DNA from: Rhinopomastus cyanomelas
Lineage: Eukaryota > Chordata > Aves > Bucerotiformes > Rhinopomastidae
DNA: 64,000 bases
Reading direction: 5' to 3'
NCBI GenBank assembly: GCA_013400115.1
Contig: VXBP01010329.1
Location: forward strand, 921,515 to 985,514
Both the position numbers and the translations under genes were made by a program. Shown in pieces: positions 43,113 through 56,824 of this stretch. Positions within the stretch are counted from its first letter, which is position 1; each line of letters opens with the position of its first letter. Under the pieces are notes generated by a model. That model saw only the letters and a program-made list of their open reading frames with translations. It did not search any database and was not told the origin of the DNA.

Positions 43113-45204
43113 ACCAGTACTCTTAGAAGCCTGAAAACATAACACTTGATAGAGGAAGAAGGGAACCCAAGCACCTAACCACTGCCTGTCTCAGCATCTG
43201 GACACGGGGCTGCCTGCTTTCCTTCACAGGTTTTGAATACTCTTGCCACCACGCAGCAGGCAGGGCTGTTGGATCAGCACATTCAAACAACCAAAGGCTA
43301 GTCTGGTGCCTTCCTGTCAGGTTTCAATCAATTTGCAGCTGTTTTCTGACACGAGTTTTCAGCTCTTTGGCAAGCAAAGAAAGCTTTTGCACTATGGGCA
43401 GCTCCTCCAGAGGGGAGATTTATCAAAGACTTGGGAAAATCATGGGTTACTAAGCAGACAGCAACCACACACAGCTCAGGACATCTTCCAGAGATGGAGA
43501 TGCAGGTGTGTCAGAGGCAGCACCATCCATACCTGCCCTCCTTCACTCTGTGCTGTGCATCTGGCATCTGCTCATGGACAAGAGGCACCCTTGTTGTCCT
43601 ACCTCACTGTGACTGTGTTCAGTTGGTTGGAAGGAACCTCTAGGGGGAAGAAAACTTGCTCAGATGTTTTACCTACCTGGTCAAATCTGATTTTATTATT
43701 TAAAAATCCCCACCAACTGTGGCAACAAGAACCCAAGTGACTCACTCACAGGATGGGAACCTACTTTCCAAATCAAAGTACTTGTTATCCTTTTTGAGTT
43801 GTCCTTGGATCACAGATGAAGGAACACAAAAAGGAGTGTTGTACTTGCAAAGTTCCACTGTCGTTATTAAAGGCTGTAATCTTCTGGTTTAAACAACTGG
43901 AAAAAATTGCTAGGCTTAACCAGATGTCTCCAGCTTATGGGAAGTTTTACAAAGAATAATTAAGACCCTAAAATCTAGCTTTTCTTAGAAACCTTCAGTA
44001 GAGATCAAAACAGCAAAAAGATGTTAGTGTGTAATAACAGAAATTAAAGAAAATCTTTGCTTTCTCCTTTAGTGAATAATCTTCAGGGAAACAAAACTTA
44101 TTGATCGACTTGGAACATTCTGGTTGATTATACTGATGATATTACGATCAATTAGCTTGGTAGCTGAACAAAGGTGTGAGCGTCGATGTCAAGTTCCGTC
44201 TGGCCTAGGTCTGCATTCAGGGCTGCTCATGTAAGTATGGTTTGGTTTGCCAGGGCAATGGGGGGGCAGGTGAACGGGCACCCTTCTTTTAGAAGGAAGA
44301 AGCAGCACATACCCCCCACCCCTTCCAGCCAACCCCTTTTCATTCCCACAGGCAGCTTTCTGACTGCAAGGACACTGTCCTGCCTTCCTCCCTCCCTCCC
44401 TTATTTTCCTGTCTTCAAGTCATTCAGAGCAGGTACTGAGAAAATCTGTGTAACAGAAGAACCACAAAAACTGTCTGAAAGAAGGTTTAGAAGAAATATC
44501 ACCAAACCACCCAGGGTATTTTCTAATCCAGACACTTCCATTTCTATCTGCTGAGGAACATCTTTACAGGAGGCTCATTCAGGCCAGCAGATCGTCAGAG
44601 AAATATGAAGTAATGGATGGTGCCAGAAAGATTACCGCGAGTTTTACTGGTGCTTACTCATACGCTCCCCGCTCCCTCCTTGTGCTCGGCTGCATGTTTA
44701 TAGCTCGTGCCTGGCTGTCCATCTGACTGATTTCTCTTTCAGCAGCTCTGCTCAGAGAAGAAGAGGTACATTTGAATTCCAGAAGCTTTCGAGCCGCTGC
44801 GGGAATACAGCACCCGGCTTAGCAGCCGAAAACAAATACAAACAGGTATCTTCCAGGCAAAATGATCTTGCTTGCGGTGCTGCTAAACCTGCTGAGCCTG
44901 GGGTCTGCTTCACCGGGGAGACATCACGCTGGTTCCCCAGCACGGCGAGCTCAGTGAGCAAAGCGACTGAATGATGGCAGTGATCCTCCTCTTGTCATGC
45001 ACGAGAGGAAGGAGCAGGGGGCTAAACATCTCACTTGTTTTCAGGTGATGTGAAAGACCTTCCAAGCAGAAGGTTTAGTGAAGGAAGCCCTCGCGACACA
45101 CTGCAGAAAAGGGCTTTTTCCTGTGAGAAACGGAACTGGAGCACCACTGAAAGAGACCCTCTACAAATACAGTCCCCGCTGGTTATGTCTAATTCATTCT
45201 CTGA
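43113..45204. other. Stretch without recognisable gene or repeat
   Basis: Contains a short CCTC-type simple run at 44383-44400. Otherwise nothing recognised. Confidence 0.4.
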
Positions 45205-45480
45205 GCTTACTGAAGCTGCACCCAGCACTCCAGATGAGCCTCAACAGCCCTGAGTAGAGCAGAGGGATCACGTCCTTCCTTGCTCTGCCAAAATACAGCC
45301 CAGGATGCTCTTTGCTGCATTGCACGGTCGCCTTGAAGCCCATCAGGACTGCAGGTGTTTTTTTCCGCAAAGCTGGTGTCCAGTTGGTCAGCCCCAGCAT
45401 GTACTGGTGCAGAGGGGCTATTTCTGCCTGAGTGCAGGGCTTTGCATATCCCTACAATGAGATCTTTCTTGTTGCAGACT
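45205..45480 (-). mobile_element. CR1 LINE fragment, older type, ORF2 region
   Basis: Antisense of the ORF2 segment downstream of the RT palm: CCCAGCACTCCAGATGAGCC, GAGTAGAGCAGAGGGATCAC, CTTGCTCTGCCAAAATACAG, CCAGGATGCTCTTTGCTGCA and GTGCAGGGCTTTGCATATCC. It corresponds to the LEYxVQF ... ALLRSAL ... KPCT-coding blocks. No 3' end is present, so this is an internal piece. Diverged. Confidence 0.7.
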
Positions 45481-47087
45481 TTCCTACCAGTCCCAGGGAC
45501 CTCAAACGTTCAGGACCTTCATTTTGTTAGGTTTCCCCATCTTGAGAGCATTCTTAGTAACTCAGCACTGTTCTCTCACAGGGGAGGTTAAAGGAGTCTT
45601 TGGATCTCTGCATCTTCTCCGACGGATGTCGAAATGCACCTGTGTGACTGTGTAGGACAGAAAAGGAAGCTGGGTGTCCAGAAAGGCGTGTGGTGCTTTG
45701 GCACCTTCCCTCACCTTCCTTCCCTTCCCAACGCTGAACGATCCCCGCACTCTGCCTCTCCTCGCCTCCTATCTGCTGCAGCACCCATCACAATTCTAGC
45801 GGCCCTCCACCACTGCTTGGAGAGAGACATGGGAGGGAGTTTCCAGCAAGTTTCTTCTCTATGAAAGGCCGAAGGGAGAGCGGTGCGGGAGCTTGACAGC
45901 AGCGTCCAAGGAGGCAGTGAAAGAGGAATCTAGGACACCTCCTTTCATGTACAGTAGAGAGCCATTTTAAGAATTTTGAATATGAATGAGAGCAACGTGT
46001 CCCCATGCTGGACTAAAAACCAGAGAGAAAGAGCTTTTATGAATGGCTGAGTAACCCACTACAGAGAAAGGACCGTCTTTTCTTGAGCATGGGGAGATAC
46101 TGTGGCATACAAATGAGCCTGCTGAGCAGTGGGCTCCACTTAAAAGAGGAAGGAAGGTGCCTGACTGACACTTAGAAACTCCAGGGTATGAAGGAACAGG
46201 ATCTGTGGGATTATGCAGCCATTACAGATGAAGTCCTTCAAATATGCCTTGAAAAATTAAAGAGAGGAAAAGAAAGAGGAGTCACAGACACAAGGCATCA
46301 TACATACAGCTGACTGCCGTTATCCAAGTGGTTACACACTGTGACCCAGCATTTGGTTTCAAATGGAGATGTGAGTGTGGCTTCCTTGTGATGGAAGCGA
46401 TAACGTGCAGAATGTTGTTACAACACCGCGAGAATGGTGCTGAATTGTAAGTAAGAGCTGACACTGGTCCAAAACCCGAACAGGAGAAGAGCCTCTTTCG
46501 TAAGTTGTATCTATGCATTTCAAGATGACTACAAAAGAGCCAGTAATGATAAAATCCTTACTCAACAGCCCTTCATGAGGAAAGGGAAATGCAAAGTCCA
46601 TCAAACTGGAACTTCAGACAACATGAATCGTTTTAGAGCGAGGGAAGCAGTTAAAGTAAATGACAGACAAAAGCAAAAAGACAAAATGAGCCATCACAGA
46701 AGGGGCTTAAAATAGAACAGAAAGAGGCCAGTGACCACTTTGTAGAAGCACAGCTTTCAAATGGAATGATTTCTCTGTGGTGGCAGGATTTTAGGGAGAT
46801 GAATTAAAAGCACAGTGGCTCAGAATTTCTAATAGCTTGTATGTAGTGGGGATGCTTGACACCAGCAAGTGTTGTTCCACCTCTGTGGCTACATCACAGT
46901 TTAATAAGATAGTTACTACTCCATGCAATTACAGCTATTTGGCCTTGTTCTTGCTGTTTATTACTAAGACCTATAAAACGTCCCCCCTTCTATTTCTGGT
47001 CCATTGTTTTCTAACACTGCATTGAAAAGCAGTGTCCAATCCAAAGTTGCATATGAAGAACAAGCATTTTAAAACTATCTACTGAAT
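45481..47087. other. Stretch without recognisable gene or repeat
   Basis: Nothing recognised. Confidence 0.4.
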
Positions 47088-47300
47088 GAATCACAGAATC
47101 GCTCTGGTTGGAAAACACCCCTGGGATCACCAAGTCCAACCATCTACCCTACCTTACAGGTTCACCCCTAAACCAGATCCCTCAAAGCCTCCTCCAAATG
47201 ATCTTTAAACTCAACCACCTCCCTGGGCAGCCCATTCCAGGGCCTGACCACCCTTTCTGTGAAAAAACTTTTCCTAATATCAAGTCTAACTCCCTGAACA
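47088..47300 (-). mobile_element. CR1 LINE 3' fragment, less common type
   Basis: GAATCACAGAATCGCTCTGG, TTGGAAAACACCCCTGGGAT, CACCAAGTCCAACCATCTAC, TGGGCAGCCCATTCCAGGGC and CCTTTCTGTGAAAAAACTTT. Its own 3' UTR type (TTGGAAAAGACC...CACCAAGTCCAACC). Confidence 0.92.
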
Positions 47301-50300
47301 TCAAAAAATATTAAAGAATAAAACTACATTGTCCTGTGACAAACAGTTGACCAGTTAATTTAACATGTTGTCAGATAACAGGATATATTCTAGTAGTTCA
47401 AGTTCAACCACTGGCCCTGTAAATGTGTACCTGGTGTCCCAAAAGAGGAGAGAGGAAACTGTAATACAGCAGCACCGTTCAATTTAAAGAGCACTTTTGT
47501 TTGGCTGCACACGAGCTCCAGCTCGTGTCAACACATTTGCAGCAAATGAGCTAGTTTTCAGGAATTAGAAGGATTTGGAAGCAGAACAGCTGCATGCATG
47601 AACACGCAGCTCCCGTACGCACAGCCAGGTCTGTATTTATCTGCAGAAGTCTGACTGCAGTGAAACCGCTGCGCTTCGCAGCGATTGTCTCCAGCGGAGG
47701 TGGCTGTAGCCTGACAGAACCGGCAGAGGCCTTTCCATCTGGTTACAGCCTTTTGCCCAGCCTGGATGGGATTCATAAGAACAAGTAATAAAGTGGCTTC
47801 TCCCGTGTACGTAACACATGGGGTATCTGTGATATTTTAATGGCAAAAGCTTCCTCTTCAGGGACCGCGACCGCCCGGTGTATTGCGTAGCAGCACACGA
47901 GCTATTTGTCTCTTACAGAGAAAGCTCCTACTTTGCCTGTGATGAATGTCTCCAGGCACAGCGGAAGTCAGAAGGACTGGGCTGCCTGGCTCTCTCCAGA
48001 AGCAAAGAGCTGCCACTCCCTGAAAGCATTTTGCCTTGGAGAAAAGACTAGATTCACACTGACCCTGCTTTGTCTCTGCTCAAGTTTTGGTTGGTCAGTT
48101 TAGGGAAACACGGTTCTACCAACCACAGGATCAACGTGGAGGTCCTCTGACTGCAGCTTTTCTGTAAGACAGCGTAACACCAGCCCTCCCTCCCGACCCA
48201 GGAGGATGTGAAGACCCTTTCAGAACAATGGTGCAGATTTCGCTGTAAGGGAACCTGAACAGCTGTGAACCTTCCCCAACCTGCAGGATTTTCTGCACAT
48301 GCCTGAATCACATCAATCAATAGCAAAGCTTTTGCTGGCTTTAAATAGCTTCTCTGAGCTGTAGATAAGATTTTATAACATTAGCTTAAAATATTACCAG
48401 CTTTCTTTGTAATCCTAAGCTAAATCCGTGTCTTCGAGCGAACGTTTGCTTTAGCCGTTTTATTTCTGTTACGGGATGAGCGGCTACAAAGCATCAAGGA
48501 ACTGTTAGGAATTGGTCCCACAACCACTGATGTCAAGACTCCTTTTCTGCCACCAAAGTTCCCCGGTACCTAAACGTGTGAACACTGCTTTAGTGTTAGG
48601 ACAGAGAGCTAGCAAAGAACAAGTCCATGACTGCGCAAAGGAGATGAGGAGCACAGTCGGGTGGCTTGCTTTTGCAGATCAGCCGGAGCGTTAGGCCCTC
48701 CCAGCCTCCCAGCATTTGATTTGACTGCTGCCAAACAGAAGCAAGGAGTGAGAAAATCAGGTGGAAAAAAATAAGTCTACCCTCAGTAAAACTTAGAATC
48801 ATCACATTTATAACTCTAGAGCAAAAATTCAATGAATGGTGATTGACAGGACTTACTGGAGAGCAGGTTTCCATTATTTCCTACCTTACAACAAAATAAA
48901 AACCAGTGTGGAGGGACAGGTGAACAATGACAGTTCTTTTGAAAAGAGAATGTTCCTAAGAATCACACTCAGGCCTGGGCGTCTCACAGACACACTCTGC
49001 GAGACAGAATTGATTGAAACCAAACACCCAGAGCGTGATGCGAAGCAAATTAGCACCTTAAAAGCTGCAAGAGCCATAATGTGGTTGTTGCCTCCCCACT
49101 GTCCCCAAGGTCAGACTCCTGAAGGAACCCATTTCACATGATTACGAGAAGTTACTAAGAATTAGCATGCAATTGTCTTTAAGAGCTCTGGACACGAACA
49201 GACCTTCACTGCTTATGAATTGTTCTGTGGAAGATCCACCAGCATTGCAGAGCGAGGAAGGTTACAACGCTGTCGGAGGAAGTAACTGCTGCCTGAGCAG
49301 CTGACTCTGCTTCCTGAGGCCAACAGGTGAAACTCTACAATAAACAGTTAGAAAGCTCCTGATATCCCTCTGGTGGTTTATGTGCAGGGAAGTCATTAAT
49401 GGTCGGATAACAAGACAAATATTTTAATTATGTTTTCCAGTGCCTCCTTCTCCCCAGTTCTGGTTCCTGCTACCTTAGGAACCTTCCTACACCTTCTGTT
49501 TGCAAGATTTTAATCTCTCACTGTTTTGTGTCAATTGTTTAAAACATGAAGACATTGTGCAGAGAAATCTGGACCCACACAGCTGTTGCCAGCGTCAGGA
49601 CTCGAGACAAGACTAAGCTAGTTCAAATCCCATCTTCTGTAAGGGAGAACTTGGTAATGGAAACGACTTTCACCTTTCTGTAACCCCCTGGCAGCACCAA
49701 GATGAGAAGTGAGCAGGCACCATCCCACTGCTGCTTTACCGGTCCTAAAGAAACTGATGGCCCTGCTGGAGGGTGGTGAAGTGTTAATTGGCAAATTAAG
49801 ACAGTTTCTGCACTGAAGCCTTTGAGGATGAATTGCTGCACTGAATATGCATTTCCAGGGCTTCTGGGGAAATTGAGTGGAAGATGTAGAAAAGGCAGCC
49901 AGACGTACTGCTGGGGAGATGGGAGTTACCCCATTCATTTTCTGTGTGTCTCCTGCGCTCTCCCAGCTCCTAGCAAGCCATTTGTTCTGTCAGGGATATT
50001 GTTTAATTAAAGAAGAAACTTCGACTGCGCAAAGGTTATCTAATGCTTCAGCTACATTTCCCCCACAAAACCGTTGAGTCAGGGCTGGGTAGAACAACCA
50101 GGATTAGGTACTAAAGGCTGCTTAAGCTGAAAGCCATTTACACTGCTGACTCTGTGCAGAATACCAATTATAAGAATTAGACTAACAATGAAGACTCTGG
50201 TCTAAGACCAAAATAAAGCCCCAGCTCCCTGTTCACTCCCTGCCCTGCAGTACTCAGTATTCACCGCAGTCCCAGCCGGACTAGGAAATATTTCATTTAC

Positions 50301-50682
50301 ATTTGCTTCTGGCACTTGCGATGACTCGAGCATCCTTACCCAGAACCAGAAAAGCTTCCAGGCACAGCTTTCAGACGGTCATCGCTGCCTGCGCGGCTCA
50401 GCGCTAGCCTGCGTGCCATTGCACTGCTCCTGAAGAAACACTGCGCATTTGCCAACATGGACAGGACAAGCCTGGGCCACTGGAGTTTTCCACCTAGCGT
50501 CAGTTTCAACAGAACACCTCATTTTGCAACTGCTGCTTTGAAAACTCTGATTCATGTGGACATCAGATTCCAGTAAAGAGCAGGCTACGGCTTAGTTAAG
50601 CATTAAGGTCGTGTAGGTGATGTGCATAATCATGTGAAGAACAGGGCTGATAGTTAGAAAAAGCATCAAATGGTTATTTTCT
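47301..50682. other. 3.4-kb stretch without recognisable gene or repeat
   Basis: The longest CR1-free, LTR-free interval in this half of the window. No gene or structural RNA recognised. Overlapping frames of 60-106 codons lack domains. Confidence 0.4.
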
Positions 50683-51390
50683 TAGAATCATAAAGCAGCC
50701 AGTGTTGGAAGTGACCTCAGAGATAATCTAGTTCCAGCCACCTTGCAGAGCAGGGACACCTTCACTACAGCAGGTTACTCAGGGCCCCAGCCAACTTGGC
50801 CTTCAACACTTCCAGGGATGGAGCAGCCACAACCTCCCTGGCTAGGCTGTTCCAGCACCTCAGCACCCTCACAGCAAAGAATTGGTTCCTCATGTCCAAC
50901 CTCAGTCTCCCCTCTTCAAGTCTGGAACCCTTTTCCCTTGTCCTCTCGCTACCACCCATGCCGAAAGCCGTCCTCAAGTTTCCTTGTAGCCCCCTTCAGA
51001 GACTGGAAAGCTGCTCGAAGGTCACCTGGGAGCCTCCTCTTCTCCAGGCTGAACAACCCCAACTTGCTGAGCCTGTCCTCGCAGGGGAGGTGCTCCAGCC
51101 CTCTGATCATTTGCGTTGCTCTCCTCTGGACACCTTCCAGGAACTCTCTGTCCTTCTGATGTTGGGGACTCCAGAACTGGACACAGGTGGGCTCTCACCA
51201 GTGCAGAGCACAGGGGGAGAATCCCCTCCCTCGACCGAGTGTCACTGCTTCTTTGGATGCAGTCTAGGACACAGCTGGCTTTCCGGGCTGCAAGCATACA
51301 CTGACGGCTCCTGTTCAACTGCTCCACCACCACCCCCCAAGTCCTTCTCCTCAGGGCTGTCCTCAATCCTTTCTCCTCACAATCTGCACT
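50683..51390 (-). mobile_element. CR1 LINE fragment, older type, about 0.7 kb
   Basis: Tail CTTAGAATCATAAAGCAGCC, GTTGGAAGTGACCTCAGAGA, CAACACTTCCAGGGATGGAG and TCCCTGGCTAGGCTGTTCCA. The minus translation in two frames gives RTREKGSRLEEGRLRLDMRN, QFFAVRVLRCWNSLAREVV and, further 5', DTRSREGILPLCSALVRAHL. Frames 50977-50765 and 51366-51022 do not join. It belongs with the type seen at 76-640 (RLEEGR in place of KLRQGR). Confidence 0.93.
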
Positions 51391-52739
51391 GGTGCATTTT
51401 GCGCCCTGCTAGTGAAAAGCGTGCCCCACCTGTTCACCCCAAAGGGAAGTAATGCCATCACAGAACTGATTTCTTGCTTTTTCTGTCTGGAAGCTTGGTG
51501 ACTGGAAGGCCACCGTCACCCATTACAAACGGCGGCTGTTGCTAAGACTCAATTTACAAAATACAATAAATTAGAGCAGTGAAAGAAAGACTGAGGCTAT
51601 TCTTTTGTCTCTAACGGAAGAAAAATCATCAGACCTGGCCATCACTTTCCAGGCAGCCACAGGTAGCTAATCAGTGTGTCAGGACCCAAACAAATGGCCG
51701 GGTGATCGGGATTCATTGAGATGCACGGGGCGCAGCGGGAAATTCCAGCACAGTCTGTTTCACCCAGTGTCCTACTTCAGCTCCATTACAAGTGACACGG
51801 CAGCGCTAAGGAAGGCACTTCCAGCTCTTAGGACCACATTATAAGCTAGTAATCAATTCTTTACCGAGCAGAGGCAAACAAAAAGGCTTTCACTGCACTA
51901 GTCCAGAGCTTGGCAAATGCTCTGCTGCTAAGGCAGCTGGAAGAGTTGGGGAACAAAGCACTTGCACCTTACTGGGTTCTGTAAATCACTTACGACTGCC
52001 TTTTGAAGCGGCCATAACGCTAAGCCAGGATACATGAAACCTAATTCGTGCCTTGTTTCATTAACACAGAGACACTGATTTTAAGAACTCCCTACCAGAA
52101 GACAACTTCTCCAGTGCTGTGTAGCATTCCACGTATGAAACAAACGAACGAGATCTGCTGCTTTGCTTTTTCTGGCTTACAATATTGTCTGGTTTTGTCT
52201 TTAAAACAACCCCCACAACTTATCTCTACAGTCATCGCGTCGGCACGTCCGCCCAGCACTGCAGCACTGAATTCTTCACTCAGATCAGTCCTGAAGCCCA
52301 GTGCTCTCGAGGACAATACATTGCCCACAGCCTAGAAGCCTCTGATATCCTACAAAGCTACTGTCATCATCTCCTACAACCCAAAGACCTAAGAGTTAGG
52401 TGATAGATCTGGGGCTGGCAATCAAAAGGTCTTGCTTTAATTGCAGCATGCTCTCCTCCAAGGGGCTTTGTCATATATACAGATGCCTTCAGAAAATAAT
52501 ACAGAGAAATGTTTTTATGAATTTATGTGATTTTATAAATAAGAGCAGTTGTATCAGCAAGCTTGTAAGGGAATGCCAGGGAATATAATTAAAGCGAGTG
52601 CCAGTTCTTCCTGAAGTGACAGCGTTTGCAGAGCATCATTAGAGAAGGGCTTGTATGAGCAAGATTCCTTCTATTGACTCACAGAGCATCTTTTGGTAAT
52701 AAATAGTCAAGGCAAGAGAATTCCCTATAAAGCCAGGAA
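51391..52739. other. Stretch without recognisable gene; weak LTR-like match
   Basis: 51677-51760 starts TGTCAGGACCC and has GTGATCGGGATTCATTGAGA, resembling the LTR terminus at 24727. This is too weak to call. Confidence 0.3.
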
Positions 52740-53212
52740 GCCAACAGCACCCAGAGCTGTACCAGCTGGAGCACATCCAGCGAGTGAAGGGAAGGGATCA
52801 CCCTCTTCTGCTGAGCACTCACTAGAATATGCATGGAACAGTGTCCAATTTTGGGAGCCCCAACACGGAACACCTCCAAACACTAGGGTGTGAGCTAGGT
52901 GGAGGGAAGAGGAGCAACAGGGTCAGAGGGCAGGGCCAGACTATTCGTGGTGGTGTGTGGTGAGAGGAGAAGAGGCAGTGGACAAGAACTGAAGCAAGAG
53001 AGATTCAGGCTGGGTAGGAGGAGGGTAGGACATAAGAGGAAAGACTTCCTGGAGAGGTTGAGCAGGCTTCACCCTTGGAGATGATCCAAGTTACTTGGTT
53101 ACCTGGCTGTGTTCCTGTGTGACTTGGTCTAGGTGGTCCTGCTGCGTCAGGGGGATTGGACTAGATGATCTTTTGAGCTCCCTTCCAATCCCTAAGGATT
53201 CTATGATTCTTC
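52740..53212 (+). mobile_element. CR1 LINE fragment, group A, diverged
   Basis: SLEYAWNSVQFWEPQ near 52823 matches the LEYCVQFWAPQ block, then GGAGAAGAGGCAGTGGACAA, CAAGAGAGATTCAGGCTGGG, TGTTCCTGTGTGACTTGGTC, GGACTAGATGATCTTTTGAG and CCTTCCAATCCCTAAGGATT, with tail CTATGATTCT. Several internal deletions. Confidence 0.88.
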
Positions 53213-53992
53213 CTGACAGGAGAGTGCCCACAGCAACCTGGTCTGATCTCAGAGCTGCCTCTCTGGGCAGGAGGCCAGACTAAAGACCTCACCAGGCCCC
53301 TTTGAACCTGAATTAACTCACATTTAGCTAGAGACATCACGGTCCCCTTCTGACTTCCACTCTGCTACAGGCTGTGAGAAACTCGGGACAGCAAAGAGTG
53401 TGCCCAGCACTTTGCAGGTGGGAGGAAACGACCCTCTGCTACATTCTGACCAAGAAATTACTCACACTGCACACTAAACAAAGCAGCCTCACAAGCAACC
53501 CCCAACCCAACAAGGAAACACAAACAATTGGGTATGCACTCCACTGGTTTAACAAAAATTACCTCCTTTAAAAGCAACACAAGTGGAAGGAAATGAGACA
53601 TCAGTGTTTGTGGGCTGTAATTTCTGGAAATGTTAAAAAGCCCACAAACTAGAAATGTTAGGCAGTGTCTGGCCGTCAGAGAACAACATTAGCAAAGTGA
53701 AGAGAGGGGAAAGGAGTTATTTTCCTTAAGCATTGCATTTTCTCACCTATATTTATCTTAAATAATAACCTACTTCTACTATTTTCTAGATCTGCTATTT
53801 GCAAGAGGAAAATTGCCTTCCTGTTCCTGACTTTTGGAAGAAGCAGCATAAGCATTTGTCAAAATGCTGATTCCTTCCGGTTGTTGCTGCACGACGTCCG
53901 TGGATAAATGGCAATCGAAGGAGCAGAACAGACCAAAAGGCAATCCACGGCTAGTTAAGAGACAAAACACACTCTTCTTTTCACGTGTAGCC
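53213..53992. other. Stretch without recognisable gene or repeat
   Basis: Nothing recognised. Confidence 0.4.
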
Positions 53993-54030
53993 CTCCTGCC
54001 TTCCTGCCTTCTTTCCTGCCTTCCTTCTTT
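53993..54030 (+). repeat. Imperfect CCTGCCTT pyrimidine repeat
   Basis: CTCCTGCCTTCCTGCCTTC followed by TTTCCTGCCTTCCTTCTTT. Simple sequence. Confidence 0.75.
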
Positions 54031-56561
54031 GACTGCTACCTGCCCTCCAGGAGAAGCATTTTATTAAAAGACCAACATTTGGACGGGATCCTGACAACCC
54101 TAAGGGCTGGATGTTTCCCCCTTCCTGTCGAGTACAAGTATGGAAAGTAAATCTGTTTCATTTATGATGAGACCAGACACCTCTTTAAAAGCCAGGCACC
54201 CACATCTTCTGTGTCTTCATCATAAGGAAGAAAGAGATGCTCACGGCAAAAGCAGTACCGGGATTGCTAAGTTTGGTTAGTTCTGAATAAACTGTAGCAG
54301 CTCGGCTGAGACCTGGGGTCTCAGGGTCACAAGCGGAGGAGTGATTAGACCCCCAGATCTGTTGCTGTGCACCAGACCCTCCCTTAAACATCTTCATGGT
54401 GTTGCAAAAGTCATCTCTAATACGAGAAAAGGACAAGACTGATGATTCAAAGAGCCAGCAAGCAGGGGGGTGGTGAGGAAAAGGGTTGATTTTGTTTGTG
54501 TAATTCCAGGGCTCACAGAGGACAGAAACATCTTTCCCTTGGTTCTGTGTTTCACCCCCCTGGAATCCTGACACTCCTGAATTATAAACCCAGCCTTTTG
54601 GCATTTGAATGCATTGAGCTTTCCCCTTCTGCCCCTCCTCTGCCTCTTGATTTGATTGCTTAGAGAGCCAATCCAGCCTTCCCCAGTAATTGGCACTGAG
54701 TGCTCTCTAAGTTGTGGATTATTAAGCACATTTGCTGAACTCCCTCAGTTAAGAGTAACGCAGTTCGGAGAAGCTCATCCGCCGTCAGCAGTTTAATGTA
54801 CCAGCAGTGGGGTTATCCACTGCTGGACTGGTGCAAGTCAGACGGATTTCCGCTGAACTTGGCTGAGCAGCTGAGGGAGTCACAAAAGCCCTTCTGGCCC
54901 GTAGGAAAGTCCTACCCAGAGAAGCAGCAGCAATGCAGCCCTGAGCTCAGGAAGGTGCAGAACGCACACGATGCATTGGGTCAGCACTGTTTCTCCTGAG
55001 AACCAGCCTTACTTTCAAAACCACTAGCATGAAATACAGGCACTATCCACGTTTGAATATCAGAACACCTTGCCTTCAGAGCCTTAATGTGCTTCTACCA
55101 TCTTAAATTTTCAAGAGCCACAACTGCAAGTGGCCTGAGCTGCACACACACATCCATTTCGATATCTGTATTTTCAGTTGGCTCCATCATCTTCAGCACT
55201 GAAAATGACTACAAATGTTGGTAAAGACCAAGTCACTGCTTTCTCATGACACAATAAAGCACTTCCCTGTAAAACTAGGAGAAAACATCAAGCACTGGAT
55301 AAACTACAGCCAAGGAAAAAAAGTGTTCCATCCAAGAAAGTGGAAATAATCCCTCTGGTCCCTTGGGACCTTCATAATCATTGTGTGATTTTCATTCTTT
55401 TAAATGTCAATAAAGCAGCCTGTGCAAACAAATCAGACTTCCTCACGCTAAGCGTTGTACAAGTGTGTGCTAGGGACTCCATCATCTAGAGTCATCTAAC
55501 AGTCATTACGAGACACTTATTAACAGTGGTGATGGGTATTGTAATTATTAACGTTTATTATGGTTATGAGGAGACTCCCAAAATGAACCACTTCAATAGT
55601 AAGTAAGGAGAGGGAGAACGAAAACGTAAGTCGGTGTCTCCATGTTGAGCATCGCACGTAACACTGAGCTGAACGCAGGAGTGACTGTCTGATGAAAGAA
55701 CGGCCTCCATCTAGACACTCACCCTATATAACCTGCCCTCTCTTGCCCTGTCCTAACACAGCCCAGGGAAGCTCCTGCTGCTCCTGGCCTCTTGAGGCAT
55801 CCAGACAAATTCCCTTTGCAGTTATCAGCAGTGACAATGCTGGATTGCAAAGTGGCCCTTTTCCACCAGCTCACTGAAATCTTAGCTAGGAAGAACAAGT
55901 GTCTTTCTGTGAAACAACTTTGCAGCCTTTCCCAGAACACAGGCGCACATTATCTTCTGTCCTTTTCAATGCAGCTAATTACTCGTGTAGATTTTATCTG
56001 CTCCGCTACAGAGGGAAGTGCCACAGACATCTCAGATAACTCAGCAGGACAAATGATGGGTTTTGCCAGAGAAGAACACTTTGACAAACGTCAGGCACGT
56101 ACTGAAAACCACTTCCCAAGGAGTTCTGAAAACGCGAGAGGCAAACGCCATCGCAGCTAGACACAGTATTTCCCACAGTGCCGAGGCAACCACCGTGTCG
56201 GCGGCTCCGCATCCCAGAGACAGTAAGGCAAAGCATTCTGTGCATCTGTTTTTAACTAGACACATCCTGTAGTCAGAGGGTGATGGGGAGAATTCAGGAG
56301 TTCTGCTTTGCGAGTATTAACTCTGTTTTTCTCTTTTCTTGGAAAAGATAAACACTTTTACAAACTAAGCTTCGGCTCAGAAGTCTGCTACAGGCTAAAG
56401 ATACCTCTCAGTTTGCGTTGCAGCAGAGAGGAGCCCAACGGGATGCACAGCAGAGTGCACAGGCCTTGTTCTCACCTGGAGACCGGCCCCACAGGGTAAA
56501 TCAACAGTGAGTATCTATCAACAGGAACAGTTTCACTTCCTGTAGGAGGTAAAAGCAGGAA
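54031..56561. other. Stretch without recognisable gene or repeat
   Basis: A TATA-like CTATATAACC at 55723 has no other promoter support. Nothing else recognised. Confidence 0.4.
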
Positions 56562-56824
56562 TGTGATATAGGACAATGGGTGTGAGCTGGAACAGAGGAG
56601 GTTCCATATCAATATGACAAGGACCTTCTTCCCGGTGAGGGTGACAGAGCCCTGGCAGGGGCTGCCCATTGGGGTTGTGGAGTCTCCTTCTCTGGAGACA
56701 TTTAAAACCCACCTGGACATGTTCCTGTGTGACTGGATCTAGGGGATCCTGCTGTGGCAGGGTTAGGGATTGGACCAGATGATCTTTCGAGGTCCCTTAT
56801 AATCCCCAATGTTCTGTGATTCTA
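56562..56824 (+). mobile_element. CR1 LINE 3' fragment, group A
   Basis: GGACAATGGGTGTGAGCTGG, GAGGAGGTTCCATATCAATA, CTTCTTCCCGGTGAGGGTGA, GTGGAGTCTCCTTCTCTGGA and TTTAAAACCCACCTGGACAT. The end ACCAGATGATCTTTCGAGGT and CCCCAATGTTCTGTGATTCT follows. Well preserved. Confidence 0.96.

Noticed and set aside
55723..55732. TATA-like CTATATAACC as a promoter
   Set aside because: No splice donor, start codon context or GC box supports it.
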